From Lasioglossum baleicum (lineage: Eukaryota; Arthropoda; Insecta; Hymenoptera; Halictidae), in the NCBI RefSeq assembly GCF_051020765.1, contig NC_134930.1, forward strand, positions 5,456,001-5,520,000: a stretch of DNA of 64,000 nucleotides, written 5' to 3'. Below the pieces are notes generated by a model. The model had not been told where the DNA came from, did no database searches, and worked only from the letters and a program-made list of their open reading frames with translations. The translations under genes were made by a program, and so were the position numbers. Below, one piece after another: positions 48,891 through 61,675 of this stretch (position 1 is the first letter of the stretch; each line of letters begins with the position of its first letter).

Positions 48891-51800
48891 ACCGGTGAGT
48901 CCCACCTCGGCCTCATGGCTAAGAAGGTAGTGTATACCTGTTCGCGGACGACACTGATCAGTCCCATCTCGGCCTCATGGCTAAGAAGGTAGTGTATACC
49001 AGTTCCGGACGACACCGGTGAGTCCCATCTCGGCCTCATGGCTAAGAAGGTAGTGTATACCAGTTCCGGACGACACCGGTAAGTCCCTTCTCGGCCTCAT
49101 GGCTAAGAAGGTAGTGTATACCAGTTCGGGGACGAAACCGGTGAGTCCCATCTCGGCCTCATGGCTAAGAAGGTAGTGTATACCTGTTCGCGGACGACAC
49201 CGATCAGTCCCATCTCGGCCTCGTGGCTAAGAAGGTAGTGTATACCTGTTCGCGGACGACACCGATCAGTCCCATCTCGGCCTCATGGCTAAGAAGGTAG
49301 TGTATACCAGTTCCGGAAGACACCGGTGAGCCCCTTCTCGGCCTCATGGCTAAGTAGGTAGTGTATACCAGTTCCGGACGACACCGGTGAGTCCCATCTC
49401 GGCCTCATGGCTAAGAAGGTAGTGTATACCTGTTCGCGAACGACACCGATCAGTCCCTTCTCGGCCTCATGGCTAAGAAGGTGGTGTATACCAGTTCGGG
49501 GACGAAACCGATCAGTCCCATCTCGGTCTCATGGCTAAGAAGGTAGTGTATACGAGTTCCGGACGACACCGGTGAGCCCCTTCTCGGCCTCATGGCTAAG
49601 TAGGTAGTGTATACCAGTTCCGGACGACACCGGTAAGTCCCTCCTCGGCCTCATGGCTAAGAAGGTAGTGTATACCTGTTCGCGGACGACACCGATCAGT
49701 CCCATCTCGGCCTCATGGCTAAGAAGGTAGTGTATACCAGTTCGCGGACGACACCGATCAGTCCCATCTCGGCCTCATGGCTAAGAAGGTAGTGTATACC
49801 AGTTCCGGACGACACCGGTAAGTCCCTTCTCGGCCTCATGGCTAAGAAGGTAGTGTATACCAGTTCCGGACGACACCGGTGAGTCCCATCTCGGCCTCAT
49901 GGCTAAGAAGGTAGTGTATACCTGTTCGCGGACGACACCGATCAGTCCCATCTCGGCCTCATGGCTAAGAAGGTAGTGTATACCAGTTCGGGGACGAAAC
50001 CGGTGAGTCCCACCTCGGCCTCATGGCTAAGAAGGTAGTGTATACCTTTTCGCGGACGACACCGATCAGTCCCATCTCGGCCTCATGGCTAAGAAGGTAG
50101 TGTATACCAGTTCCGGAAGACACCGGTGAGCCCCTTCTCGGCCTCATGGCTAAGTAGGTAGTGTATACCAGTTCCGGACGACACCGGTGAGTCCCATCTC
50201 GGCCTCATGGCTAAGAAGGTAGTGTATACCTGTTCGCGAACGACACCGATCAGTCCCTTCTCGGCCTCATGGCTAAGAAGGTAGTGTATACCAGTTCGCG
50301 GACGACACCGATCAGTCCCATCTCGGCCTCATGGCTAAGAAGGTAGTGTATACCAGTTCCGGACGACACCGGTAAGTCCCATCTCGGCCTCATGGCTAAG
50401 AAGGTAGTGTATACCAGTTCCGGACGACACCGGTGAGTCCCATCTCGGCCTCATGGCTAAGAAGGTAGTGTATACCTGTTCGCGGACGACACCGATCAGT
50501 CCCATCTCGGCCTCATGGCTAAGAAGGTAGTGTATACCAGTTCGGGGACGAAACCGGTGAGTCCCACCTCGGCCTCATGGCTAAGAAGGTAGTGTATACC
50601 TGTTCGCGGACGACACTGATCAGTCCCATCTCGGCCTCATGGCTAAGAAGGTAGTGTATACCAGTTCCGGACGACACCGGTGAGTCCCATCTCGGCCTCA
50701 TGGCTAAGAAGGTAGTGTATACCAGTTCCGGACGACACCGGTAAGTCCCTTCTCGGCCTCATGGCTAAGAAGGTAGTGTATACCAGTTCGGGGACGAAAC
50801 CGGTGAGTCCCATCTCGGCCTCATGGCTAAGAAGGTAGTGTATACCTGTTCGCGGACGACACCGATCAGTCCCATCTCGGCCTCGTGGCTAAGAAGGTAG
50901 TGTATACCTGTTCGCGGACGACACCGATCAGTCCCATCTCGGCCTCATGGCTAAGAAGGTAGTGTATACCAGTTCCGGAAGACACCGGTGAGCCCCTTCT
51001 CGGCCTCATGGCTAAGTAGGTAGTGTATACCAGTTCCGGACGACACCGGTGAGTCCCATCTCGGCCTCATGGCTAAGAAGGTAGTGTATACCTGTTCGCG
51101 AACGACACCGATCAGTCCCTTCTCGGCCTCATGGCTAAGAAGGTAGTGTATACCAGTTCGCGGACGACACCGATCAGTCCCATCTCGGCCTCATGGCTAA
51201 GAAGGTAGTGTATACCAGTTCCGGACGACACCGGTAAGTCCCTTCTCGGCCTCATGGCTAAGAAGGTAGTGTATACCAGTTCCGGACGACACCGGTGAGT
51301 CCCATCTCGGCCTCATGGCTAAGAAGGTAGTGTATACCTGTTCGCGGACGACACCGATCAGTCCCATCTCGGCCTCATGGCTAAGAAGGTAGTGTATACC
51401 AGTTCGGGGACGAAACCGGTGAGTCCCACCTCGGCCTCATGGCTAAGAAGGTAGTGTATACCTGTTCGCGGACGACACCGATCAGTCCCATCTCGGCCTC
51501 ATGGCTAAGAAGGTAGTGTATACCAGTTCCGGAAGACACCGGTGAGCCCCTTCTCGGCCTCATGGCTAAGAAGGTAGTGTATACCTGTTCGCGGACGACA
51601 CCGATCAGTCCCACCTCGGCCTCATGGCTAAGAAGGTAGTGTATACCTGTTCGCGGACGACACCGATCAGTCCCATCTCGGCCTCATGGCTAAGAAGGTA
51701 GTGTATACCAGTTCCGGAAGACACCGGTGAGCCCCTTCTCGGCCTCATGGCTAAGTAGGTAGTGTATACCAGTTCCGGACGACACCGGTGAGTCCCATCT

Positions 51801-52978
51801 CGGCCTCATGGCTAAGAAGGTAGTGTATACCTGTTCGCGGACGACACCGATCAGTCCCATCTCGGCCTCATGGCTAAGAAGGTAGTGTATACCAGTTCGC
51901 GGACGACACCGATCAGTCCCATCTCGGCCTCATGGCTAAGAAGGTAGTGTATACCAGTTCCGGACGACACTGGTAAGTCCCTTCTCGGCCTCATGGCTAA
52001 GAAGGTAGTGTATACCAGTTCCGGACGACACCGGTGAGTCCCATCTCGGCCTCATGGCTAAGAAGGTAGTGTATACCTGTTCGCGGACGACACCGATCAG
52101 TCCCATCTCGGCCTCATGGCTAAGAAGGTAGTGTATACCAGTTCGGGGACGAAACCGGTGAGTCCCACCTCGGCCTCATGGCTAAGAAGGTAGTGTATAC
52201 CTGTTCGCGGACGACACTGATCAGTCCCATCTCGGCCTCATGGCTAAGAAGGTAGTGTATACCAGTTCCGGACGACACCGGTGAGTCCCATCTTGGCCTC
52301 ATGGCTAAGAAGGTAGTGTATACCAGTTTCGGACGACACCGGTAAGTCCCTTCTCGGCCTCATGGCTAAGAAGGTAGTGTATACCAGTTCGGGGACGAAA
52401 CCGGTGAGTCCCATCTCGGCCTCATGGCTAAGAAGGTAGTGTATACCTGTTCGCGGACGACACCGATCAGTCCCATCTCGGCCTCATGGCTAAGAAGGTA
52501 GTGTATACCAGTTCCGGACGACACCGGTAAGTCCCTTCTCGGCCTCATGGCTAAGAAGGTAGTGTATACCAGTTCGGGGACGAAACCGGTGAGTCCCATC
52601 TCGGCCTCATGGCTAAGAAGGTAGTGTATACCTGTTCGCGGACGACACCGATCAGTCCCATCTCGGCCTCATGGCTAAGAAGGTAGTGTATACCTGTTCG
52701 CGGACGACACCGATCAGTCCCATCTCGGTCTCATGGCTAAGAAGGTAGTGTACACCAGTTCCGGACGACACCGGTGAGCCCCTTCTCGGCCTCATGGCTA
52801 AGAAGGTAGTGTATACCAGTTCCGGACGACACCGGTGAGTCCCATCTCGGCCTCATGGCTAAGAAGGTAGTGTATACCTGTTCGCGGACGACACCGATCA
52901 GTCCCTTCTCGGCCTCATGGCTAAGAAGGTAGTGTATACCAGTTCGGGGACGAAACCGATCAGTCCCATCTCGGCCTC
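48891..52978. repeat. Block C units between the 9.8-kb copies
   Basis: It contains one further long unit with E(tatacgag) near 49555, the G(cacc)-A-E(ccggaagac) series near 49984-50150 (whose A monomer has a private 'ccttttcgcgg'), and the second copy of the 47075-48890 segment from 51139. The stretch 49965-50701 matches 53659-54395 at an offset of 3,694 bp (60 monomers). Confidence 0.75.
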
Positions 52979-55900
52979 ATGGCTAAGAAGGTAGTGTATA
53001 CCAGTTCCGGAAGACACCGGTGAGCCCCTTCTCGGCCTCATGGCTAAGTAGGTAGTGTATACCAGTTCCGGACGACACCGGTGAGTCCCATCTCGGCCTC
53101 ATGGCTAAGAAGGTAGTGTATACCTGTTCGCGAACGACACCGATCAGTCCCTTCTCGGCCTCATGGCTAAGAAGGTGGTGTATACCAGTTCGGGGACGAA
53201 ACCGATCAGTCCCATCTCGGTCTCATGGCTAAGAAGGTAGTGTATACGAGTTCCGGACGACACCGGTGAGCCCCTTCTCGGCCTCATGGCTAAGTAGGTA
53301 GTGTATACCAGTTCCGGACGACACCGGTAAGTCCCTCCTCGGCCTCATGGCTAAGAAGGTAGTGTATACCTGTTCGCGGACGACACCGATCAGTCCCATC
53401 TCGGCCTCATGGCTAAGAAGGTAGTGTATACCAGTTCGCGGACGACACCGATCAGTCCCATCTCGGCCTCATGGCTAAGAAGGTAGTGTATACCAGTTCC
53501 GGACGACACCGGTAAGTCCCTTCTCGGCCTCATGGCTAAGAAGGTAGTGTATACCAGTTCCGGACGACACCGGTGAGTCCCATCTCGGCCTCATGGCTAA
53601 GAAGGTAGTGTATACCTGTTCGCGGACGACACCGATCAGTCCCATCTCGGCCTCATGGCTAAGAAGGTAGTGTATACCAGTTCGGGGACGAAACCGGTGA
53701 GTCCCACCTCGGCCTCATGGCTAAGAAGGTAGTGTATACCTGTTCGCGGACGACACCGATCAGTCCCATCTCGGCCTCATGGCTAAGAAGGTAGTGTATA
53801 CCAGTTCCGGAAGACACCGGTGAGCCCCTTCTCGGCCTCATGGCTAAGTAGGTAGTGTATACCAGTTCCGGACGACACCGGTGAGTCCCATCTCGGCCTC
53901 ATGGCTAAGAAGGTAGTGTATACCTGTTCGCGAACGACACCGATCAGTCCCTTCTCGGCCTCATGGCTAAGAAGGTAGTGTATACCAGTTCGCGGACGAC
54001 ACCGATCAGTCCCATCTCGGCCTCATGGCTAAGAAGGTAGTGTATACCAGTTCCGGACGACACCGGTAAGTCCCATCTCGGCCTCATGGCTAAGAAGGTA
54101 GTGTATACCAGTTCCGGACGACACCGGTGAGTCCCATCTCGGCCTCATGGCTAAGAAGGTAGTGTATACCTGTTCGCGGACGACACCGATCAGTCCCATC
54201 TCGGCCTCATGGCTAAGAAGGTAGTGTATACCAGTTCGGGGACGAAACCGGTGAGTCCCACCTCGGCCTCATGGCTAAGAAGGTAGTGTATACCTGTTCG
54301 CGGACGACACTGATCAGTCCCATCTCGGCCTCATGGCTAAGAAGGTAGTGTATACCAGTTCCGGACGACACCGGTGAGTCCCATCTCGGCCTCATGGCTA
54401 AGAAGGTAGTGTATACCAGTTCCGGACGACACCGGTAAGTCCCTTCTCGGCCTCATGGCTAAGAAGGTAGTGTATACCAGTTCGGGGACGAAACCGGTGA
54501 GTCCCATCTCGGCCTCATGGCTAAGAAGGTAGTGTATACCTGTTCGCGGACGACACCGATCAGTCCCATCTCGGCCTCGTGGCTAAGAAGGTAGTGTATA
54601 CCTGTTCGCGGACGACACCGATCAGTCCCATCTCGGCCTCATGGCTAAGAAGGTAGTGTATACCAGTTCCGGAAGACACCGGTGAGCCCCTTCTCGGCCT
54701 CATGGCTAAGTAGGTAGTGTATACCAGTTCCGGACGACACCGGTGAGTCCCATCTCGGCCTCATGGCTAAGAAGGTAGTGTATACCTGTTCGCGAACGAC
54801 ACCGATCAGTCCCTTCTCGGCCTCATGGCTAAGAAGGTGGTGTATACCAGTTCGGGGACGAAACCGATCAGTCCCATCTCGGTCTCATGGCTAAGAAGGT
54901 AGTGTATACGAGTTCCGGACGACACCGGTGAGCCCCTTCTCGGCCTCATGGCTAAGTAGGTAGTGTATACCAGTTCCGGACGACACCGGTAAGTCCCTCC
55001 TCGGCCTCATGGCTAAGAAGGTAGTGTATACCTGTTCGCGGACGACACCGATCAGTCCCATCTCGGCCTCATGGCTAAGAAGGTAGTGTATACCAGTTCG
55101 CGGACGACACCGATCAGTCCCATCTCGGCCTCATGGCTAAGAAGGTAGTGTATACCAGTTCCGGACGACACCGGTAAGTCCCTTCTCGGCCTCATGGCTA
55201 AGAAGGTAGTGTATACCTGTTCGCGGACGACACTGATCAGTCCCATCTCGGCCTCATGGCTAAGAAGGTAGTGTATACCAGTTCCGGACGACACCGGTGA
55301 GTCCCATCTCGGCCTAATGGCTAAGAAGGTAGTGTATACCAGTTCCGGACGACACCGGTAAGTCCCTTCTCGGCCTCATGGCTAAGAAGGTAGTGTATAC
55401 CAGTTCGGGGACGAAACCGGTGAGTCCCATCTCGGCCTCATGGCTAAGAAGGTAGTGTATACCTGTTCGCGGACGACACCGATCAGTCCCATCTCGGCCT
55501 CGTGGCTAAGAAGGTAGTGTATACCTGTTCGCGGACGACACCGATCAGTCCCATCTCGGCCTCATGGCTAAGAAGGTAGTGTATACCAGTTCCGGAAGAC
55601 ACCGGTGAGCCCCTTCTCGGCCTCATGGCTAAGTAGGTAGTGTATACCAGTTCCGGACGACACCGGTGAGTCCCATCTCGGCCTCATGGCTAAGAAGGTA
55701 GTGTATACCTGTTCGCGAACGACACCGATCAGTCCCTTCTCGGCCTCATGGCTAAGAAGGTGGTGTATACCAGTTCGGGGACGAAACCGATCAGTCCCAT
55801 CTCGGTCTCATGGCTAAGAAGGTAGTGTATACGAGTTCCGGACGACACCGGTGAGCCCCTTCTCGGCCTCATGGCTAAGTAGGTAGTGTATACCAGTTCC

Positions 55901-56569
55901 GGACGACACCGGTAAGTCCCTCCTCGGCCTCATGGCTAAGAAGGTAGTGTATACCTGTTCGCGGACGACACCGATCAGTCCCATCTCGGCCTCATGGCTA
56001 AGAAGGTAGTGTATACCAGTTCGCGGACGACACCGATCAGTCCCATCTCGGCCTCATGGCTAAGAAGGTAGTGTATACCAGTTCCGGACGACACCGGTAA
56101 GTCCCTTCTCGGCCTCATGGCTAAGAAGGTAGTGTATACCAGTTCCGGACGACACCGGTGAGTCCCATCTCGGCCTCATGGCTAAGAAGGTAGTGTATAC
56201 CTGTTCGCGGACGACACCGATCAGTCCCATCTCGGCCTCATGGCTAAGAAGGTAGTGTATACCAGTTCGGGGACGAAACCGGTGAGTCCCACCTCGGCCT
56301 CATGGCTAAGAAGGTAGTGTATACCTGTTCGCGGACGACACCGATCAGTCCCATCTCGGCCTCATGGCTAAGAAGGTAGTGTATACCAGTTCCGGAAGAC
56401 ACCGGTGAGCCCCTTCTCGGCCTCATGGCTAAGTAGGTAGTGTATACCAGTTCCGGACGACACCGGTGAGTCCCATCTCGGCCTCATGGCTAAGAAGGTA
56501 GTGTATACCTGTTCGCGAACGACACCGATCAGTCCCTTCTCGGCCTCATGGCTAAGAAGGTAGTGTATA
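52979..56569. repeat. ~3.6-kb segment repeated 9,789 bp away (copy 2)
   Basis: This is the partner of 43190-46780. Its right part (from about 55200) is repeated again at an offset of 3,262 bp, with 'ggcctaatgg' (55311 and 58573 region) as the linking private variant, so it has taken part in at least two successive events. Confidence 0.8.
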
Positions 56570-57050
56570 CCAGTTCGGGGACGAAACCGATCAGTCCCAT
56601 CTCGGTCTCATGGCTAAGAAGGTAGTGTATACCAGTTCCGGACGACACCGGTGAGCCCCTTCTCGGCCTCATGGCTAAGTAGGTAGTGTATACCAGTTCC
56701 GGACAACACCGGTAAGTCCCTCCTCGGCCTCATGGCTAAGAAGGTAGTGTATACCTGTTCGCGGACGACACCGATCAGTCCCTTCTCGGCCTCATGGCTA
56801 AGAAGGTAGTGTATACCAGTTCGGGGACGAAACCGATCAGTCCCATCTCGGTCTCATGGCTAAGAAGGTAGTGTATACCAGTTCCGGACGACACCGGTGA
56901 GCCCCTTCTCGGCCTCATGGCTAAGTAGGTAGTGTATACCAGTTCCGGACGACACCGGTAAGTCCCTCCTCGGCCTCATGGCTAAGAAGGTAGTGTATAC
57001 CTGTTCGCGGACGACACCGATCAGTCCCATCTCGGCCTCATGGCTAAGAA
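55200..57050. repeat. ~1.85-kb segment repeated 3,262 bp away (copy 1)
   Basis: It matches about 58462-60310. Shared private variants are 'ggcctaatgg' and 'ggacaacacc' (56701 and 59963). A third 'ggacaacacc' at 62239 lies 2,276 bp further on and marks the next duplication. At 57063 the copies part (C(actggtaag) against F). Confidence 0.8.
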
Positions 57051-58250
57051 GGTAGTGTATACCAGTTCCGGACGACACTGGTAAGTCCCTTCTCGGCCTC
57101 ATGGCTAAGAAGGTAGTGTATACCAGTTCCGGACGACACCGGTGAGTCCCATCTCGGCCTCATGGCTAAGAAGGTAGTGTATACCTGTTCGCGGACGACA
57201 CCGATCAGTCCCATCTCGGCCTCATGGCTAAGAAGGTAGTGTATACCAGTTCGGGGACGAAACCGGTGAGTCCCACCTCGGCCTCATGGCTAAGAAGGTA
57301 GTGTATACCTGTTCGCGGACGACACTGATCAGTCCCATCTCGGCCTCATGGCTAAGAAGGTAGTGTATACCAGTTCCGGACGACACCGGTGAGTCCCATC
57401 TCGGCCTCATGGCTAAGAAGGTAGTGTATACCAGTTTCGGACGACACCGGTAAGTCCCTTCTCGGCCTCATGGCTAAGAAGGTAGTGTATACCAGTTCGG
57501 GGACGAAACCGGTGAGTCCCATCTCGGCCTCATGGCTAAGAAGGTAGTGTATACCTGTTCGCGGACGACACCGATCAGTCCCATCTCGGCCTCATGGCTA
57601 AGAAGGTAGTGTATACCAGTTCCGGACGACACCGGTAAGTCCCTTCTCGGCCTCATGGCTAAGAAGGTAGTGTATACCAGTTCGGGGACGAAACCGGTGA
57701 GTCCCACCTCGGCCTCATGGCTAAGAAGGTAGTGTATACCTGTTCGCGGACGACACCGATCAGTCCCATCTCGGCCTCATGGCTAAGAAGGTAGTGTATA
57801 CCAGTTCCGGAACACACCGGTGAGCCCCTTCTCGGCCTCATGGCTAAGTAGGTAGTGTATACCAGTTCCGGACGACACCGGTGAGTCCCATCTCGGCCTC
57901 ATGGCTAAGAAGGTAGTGTATACCTGTTCGCGAACGACACCGATCAGTCCCTTCTCGGCCTCATGGCTAAGAAGGTGGTGTATACCAGTTCGGGGACGAA
58001 ACCGATCAGTCCCATCTCGGTCTCATGGCTAAGAAGGTAGTGTATACGAGTTCCGGACGACACCGGTGAGCCCCTTCTCGGCCTCATGGCTAAGTAGGTA
58101 GTGTATACCAGTTCCGGACGACACCGGTAAGTCCCTCCTCGGCCTCATGGCTAAGAAGGTAGTGTATACCTGTTCGCGGACGACACCGATCAGTCCCATC
58201 TCGGCCTCATGGCTAAGAAGGTAGTGTATACCAGTTCGCGGACGACACCG
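57010..58250. repeat. ~1.24-kb segment repeated 3,324 bp away (copy 1)
   Basis: It matches about 60334-61574. The key shared private variant is 'ccggaacacacc' (57811 and 61135), an extra change on the E(ccggaagac) type. The segment ends at an F monomer that has 'cccttctcgg' near 58258 but 'cccatctcgg' in the partner. Confidence 0.8.
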
Positions 58251-59399
58251 ATCAGTCCCTTCTCGGCCTCATGGCTAAGAAGGTAGTGTATACCAGTTCC
58301 GGACGACACCGGTGAGTCCCATCTCGGCCTCATGGCTAAGAAGGTAGTGTATACCTGTTCGCGGACGACACCGATCAGTCCCATCTCGGCCTCATGGCTA
58401 AGAAGGTAGTGTATACCAGTTCGCGGACGACACCGATCAGTCCCATCTCGGCCTCATGGCTAAGAAGGTAGTGTATACCTGTTCGCGGACGACACTGATC
58501 AGTCCCATCTCGGCCTCATGGCTAAGAAGGTAGTGTATACCAGTTCCGGACGACACCGGTGAGTCCCATCTCGGCCTAATGGCTAAGAAGGTAGTGTATA
58601 CCAGTTCCGGACGACACCGGTAAGTCCCTTCTCGGCCTCATGGCTAAGAAGGTAGTGTATACCAGTTCGGGGACGAAACCGGTGAGTCCCATCTCGGCCT
58701 CATGGCTAAGAAGGTAGTGTATACCTGTTCGCGGACGACACCGATCAGTCCCATCTCGGCCTCGTGGCTAAGAAGGTAGTGTATACCTGTTCGCGGACGA
58801 CACCGATCAGTCCCATCTCGGCCTCATGGCTAAGAAGGTAGTGTATACCAGTTCCGGAAGACACCGGTGAGCCCCTTCTCGGCCTCATGGCTAAGTAGGT
58901 AGTGTATACCAGTTCCGGACGACACCGGTGAGTCCCATCTCGGCCTCATGGCTAAGAAGGTAGTGTATACCTGTTCGCGAACGACACCGATCAGTCCCTT
59001 CTCGGCCTCATGGCTAAGAAGGTGGTGTATACCAGTTCGGGGACGAAACCGATCAGTCCCATCTCGGTCTCATGGCTAAGAAGGTAGTGTATACGAGTTC
59101 CGGACGACACCGGTGAGCCCCTTCTCGGCCTCATGGCTAAGTAGGTAGTGTATACCAGTTCCGGACGACACCGGTAAGTCCCTCCTCGGCCTCATGGCTA
59201 AGAAGGTAGTGTATACCTGTTCGCGGACGACACCGATCAGTCCCATCTCGGCCTCATGGCTAAGAAGGTAGTGTATACCAGTTCGCGGACGACACCGATC
59301 AGTCCCATCTCGGCCTCATGGCTAAGAAGGTAGTGTATACCAGTTCCGGACGACACCGGTAAGTCCCTTCTCGGCCTCATGGCTAAGAAGGTAGTGTAT

Positions 59400-61028
59400 A
59401 CCAGTTCCGGACGACACCGGTGAGTCCCATCTCGGCCTCATGGCTAAGAAGGTAGTGTATACCTGTTCGCGGACGACACCGATCAGTCCCATCTCGGCCT
59501 CATGGCTAAGAAGGTAGTGTATACCAGTTCGGGGACGAAACCGGTGAGTCCCACCTCGGCCTCATGGCTAAGAAGGTAGTGTATACCTGTTCGCGGACGA
59601 CACCGATCAGTCCCATCTCGGCCTCATGGCTAAGAAGGTAGTGTATACCAGTTCCGGAAGACACCGGTGAGCCCCTTCTCGGCCTCATGGCTAAGTAGGT
59701 AGTGTATACCAGTTCCGGACGACACCGGTGAGTCCCATCTCGGCCTCATGGCTAAGAAGGTAGTGTATACCTGTTCGCGAACGACACCGATCAGTCCCTT
59801 CTCGGCCTCATGGCTAAGAAGGTAGTGTATACCAGTTCGGGGACGAAACCGATCAGTCCCATCTCGGTCTCATGGCTAAGAAGGTAGTGTATACCAGTTC
59901 CGGACGACACCGGTGAGCCCCTTCTCGGCCTCATGGCTAAGTAGGTAGTGTATACCAGTTCCGGACAACACCGGTAAGTCCCTCCTCGGCCTCATGGCTA
60001 AGAAGGTAGTGTATACCTGTTCGCGGACGACACCGATCAGTCCCTTCTCGGCCTCATGGCTAAGAAGGTAGTGTATACCAGTTCGGGGACGAAACCGATC
60101 AGTCCCATCTCGGTCTCATGGCTAAGAAGGTAGTGTATACCAGTTCCGGACGACACCGGTGAGCCCCTTCTCGGCCTCATGGCTAAGTAGGTAGTGTATA
60201 CCAGTTCCGGACGACACCGGTAAGTCCCTCCTCGGCCTCATGGCTAAGAAGGTAGTGTATACCTGTTCGCGGACGACACCGATCAGTCCCATCTCGGCCT
60301 CATGGCTAAGAAGGTAGTGTATACCAGTTCGCGGACGACACCGATCAGTCCCATCTCGGCCTCATGGCTAAGAAGGTAGTGTATACCAGTTCCGGACGAC
60401 ACTGGTAAGTCCCTTCTCGGCCTCATGGCTAAGAAGGTAGTGTATACCAGTTCCGGACGACACCGGTGAGTCCCATCTCGGCCTCATGGCTAAGAAGGTA
60501 GTGTATACCTGTTCGCGGACGACACCGATCAGTCCCATCTCGGCCTCATGGCTAAGAAGGTAGTGTATACCAGTTCGGGGACGAAACCGGTGAGTCCCAC
60601 CTCGGCCTCATGGCTAAGAAGGTAGTGTATACCTGTTCGCGGACGACACTGATCAGTCCCATCTCGGCCTCATGGCTAAGAAGGTAGTGTATACCAGTTC
60701 CGGACGACACCGGTGAGTCCCATCTCGGCCTCATGGCTAAGAAGGTAGTGTATACCAGTTTCGGACGACACCGGTAAGTCCCTTCTCGGCCTCATGGCTA
60801 AGAAGGTAGTGTATACCAGTTCGGGGACGAAACCGGTGAGTCCCATCTCGGCCTCATGGCTAAGAAGGTAGTGTATACCTGTTCGCGGACGACACCGATC
60901 AGTCCCATCTCGGCCTCATGGCTAAGAAGGTAGTGTATACCAGTTCCGGACGACACCGGTAAGTCCCTTCTCGGCCTCATGGCTAAGAAGGTAGTGTATA
61001 CCAGTTCGGGGACGAAACCGGTGAGTCC
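59400..61028. repeat. ~1.6-kb segment repeated 2,276 bp away (copy 1)
   Basis: It matches about 61676-63304 (37 monomers apart). 'ggacaacacc' at 59963 and 62239 is shared. The B monomer at the left edge of copy 2 (61679-61738) is only 60 bp, having lost one more base (cagttcggacg), while its partner near 59402 is the normal 61-bp form. Confidence 0.8.
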
Positions 61029-61675
61029 CACCTCGGCCTCATGGCTAAGAAGGTAGTGTATACCTGTTCGCGGACGACACCGATCAGTCCCATCTCGGCC
61101 TCATGGCTAAGAAGGTAGTGTATACCAGTTCCGGAACACACCGGTGAGCCCCTTCTCGGCCTCATGGCTAAGTAGGTAGTGTATACCAGTTCCGGACGAC
61201 ACCGGTGAGTCCCATCTCGGCCTCATGGCTAAGAAGGTAGTGTATACCTGTTCGCGAACGACACCGATCAGTCCCTTCTCGGCCTCATGGCTAAGAAGGT
61301 GGTGTATACCAGTTCGGGGACGAAACCGATCAGTCCCATCTCGGTCTCATGGCTAAGAAGGTAGTGTATACGAGTTCCGGACGACACCGGTGAGCCCCTT
61401 CTCGGCCTCATGGCTAAGTAGGTAGTGTATACCAGTTCCGGACGACACCGGTAAGTCCCTCCTCGGCCTCATGGCTAAGAAGGTAGTGTATACCTGTTCG
61501 CGGACGACACCGATCAGTCCCATCTCGGCCTCATGGCTAAGAAGGTAGTGTATACCAGTTCGCGGACGACACCGATCAGTCCCATCTCGGCCTCATGGCT
61601 AAGAAGGTAGTGTATACCAGTTCCGGACGACACCGGTAAGTCCCTTCTCGGCCTCATGGCTAAGAAGGTAGTGTA

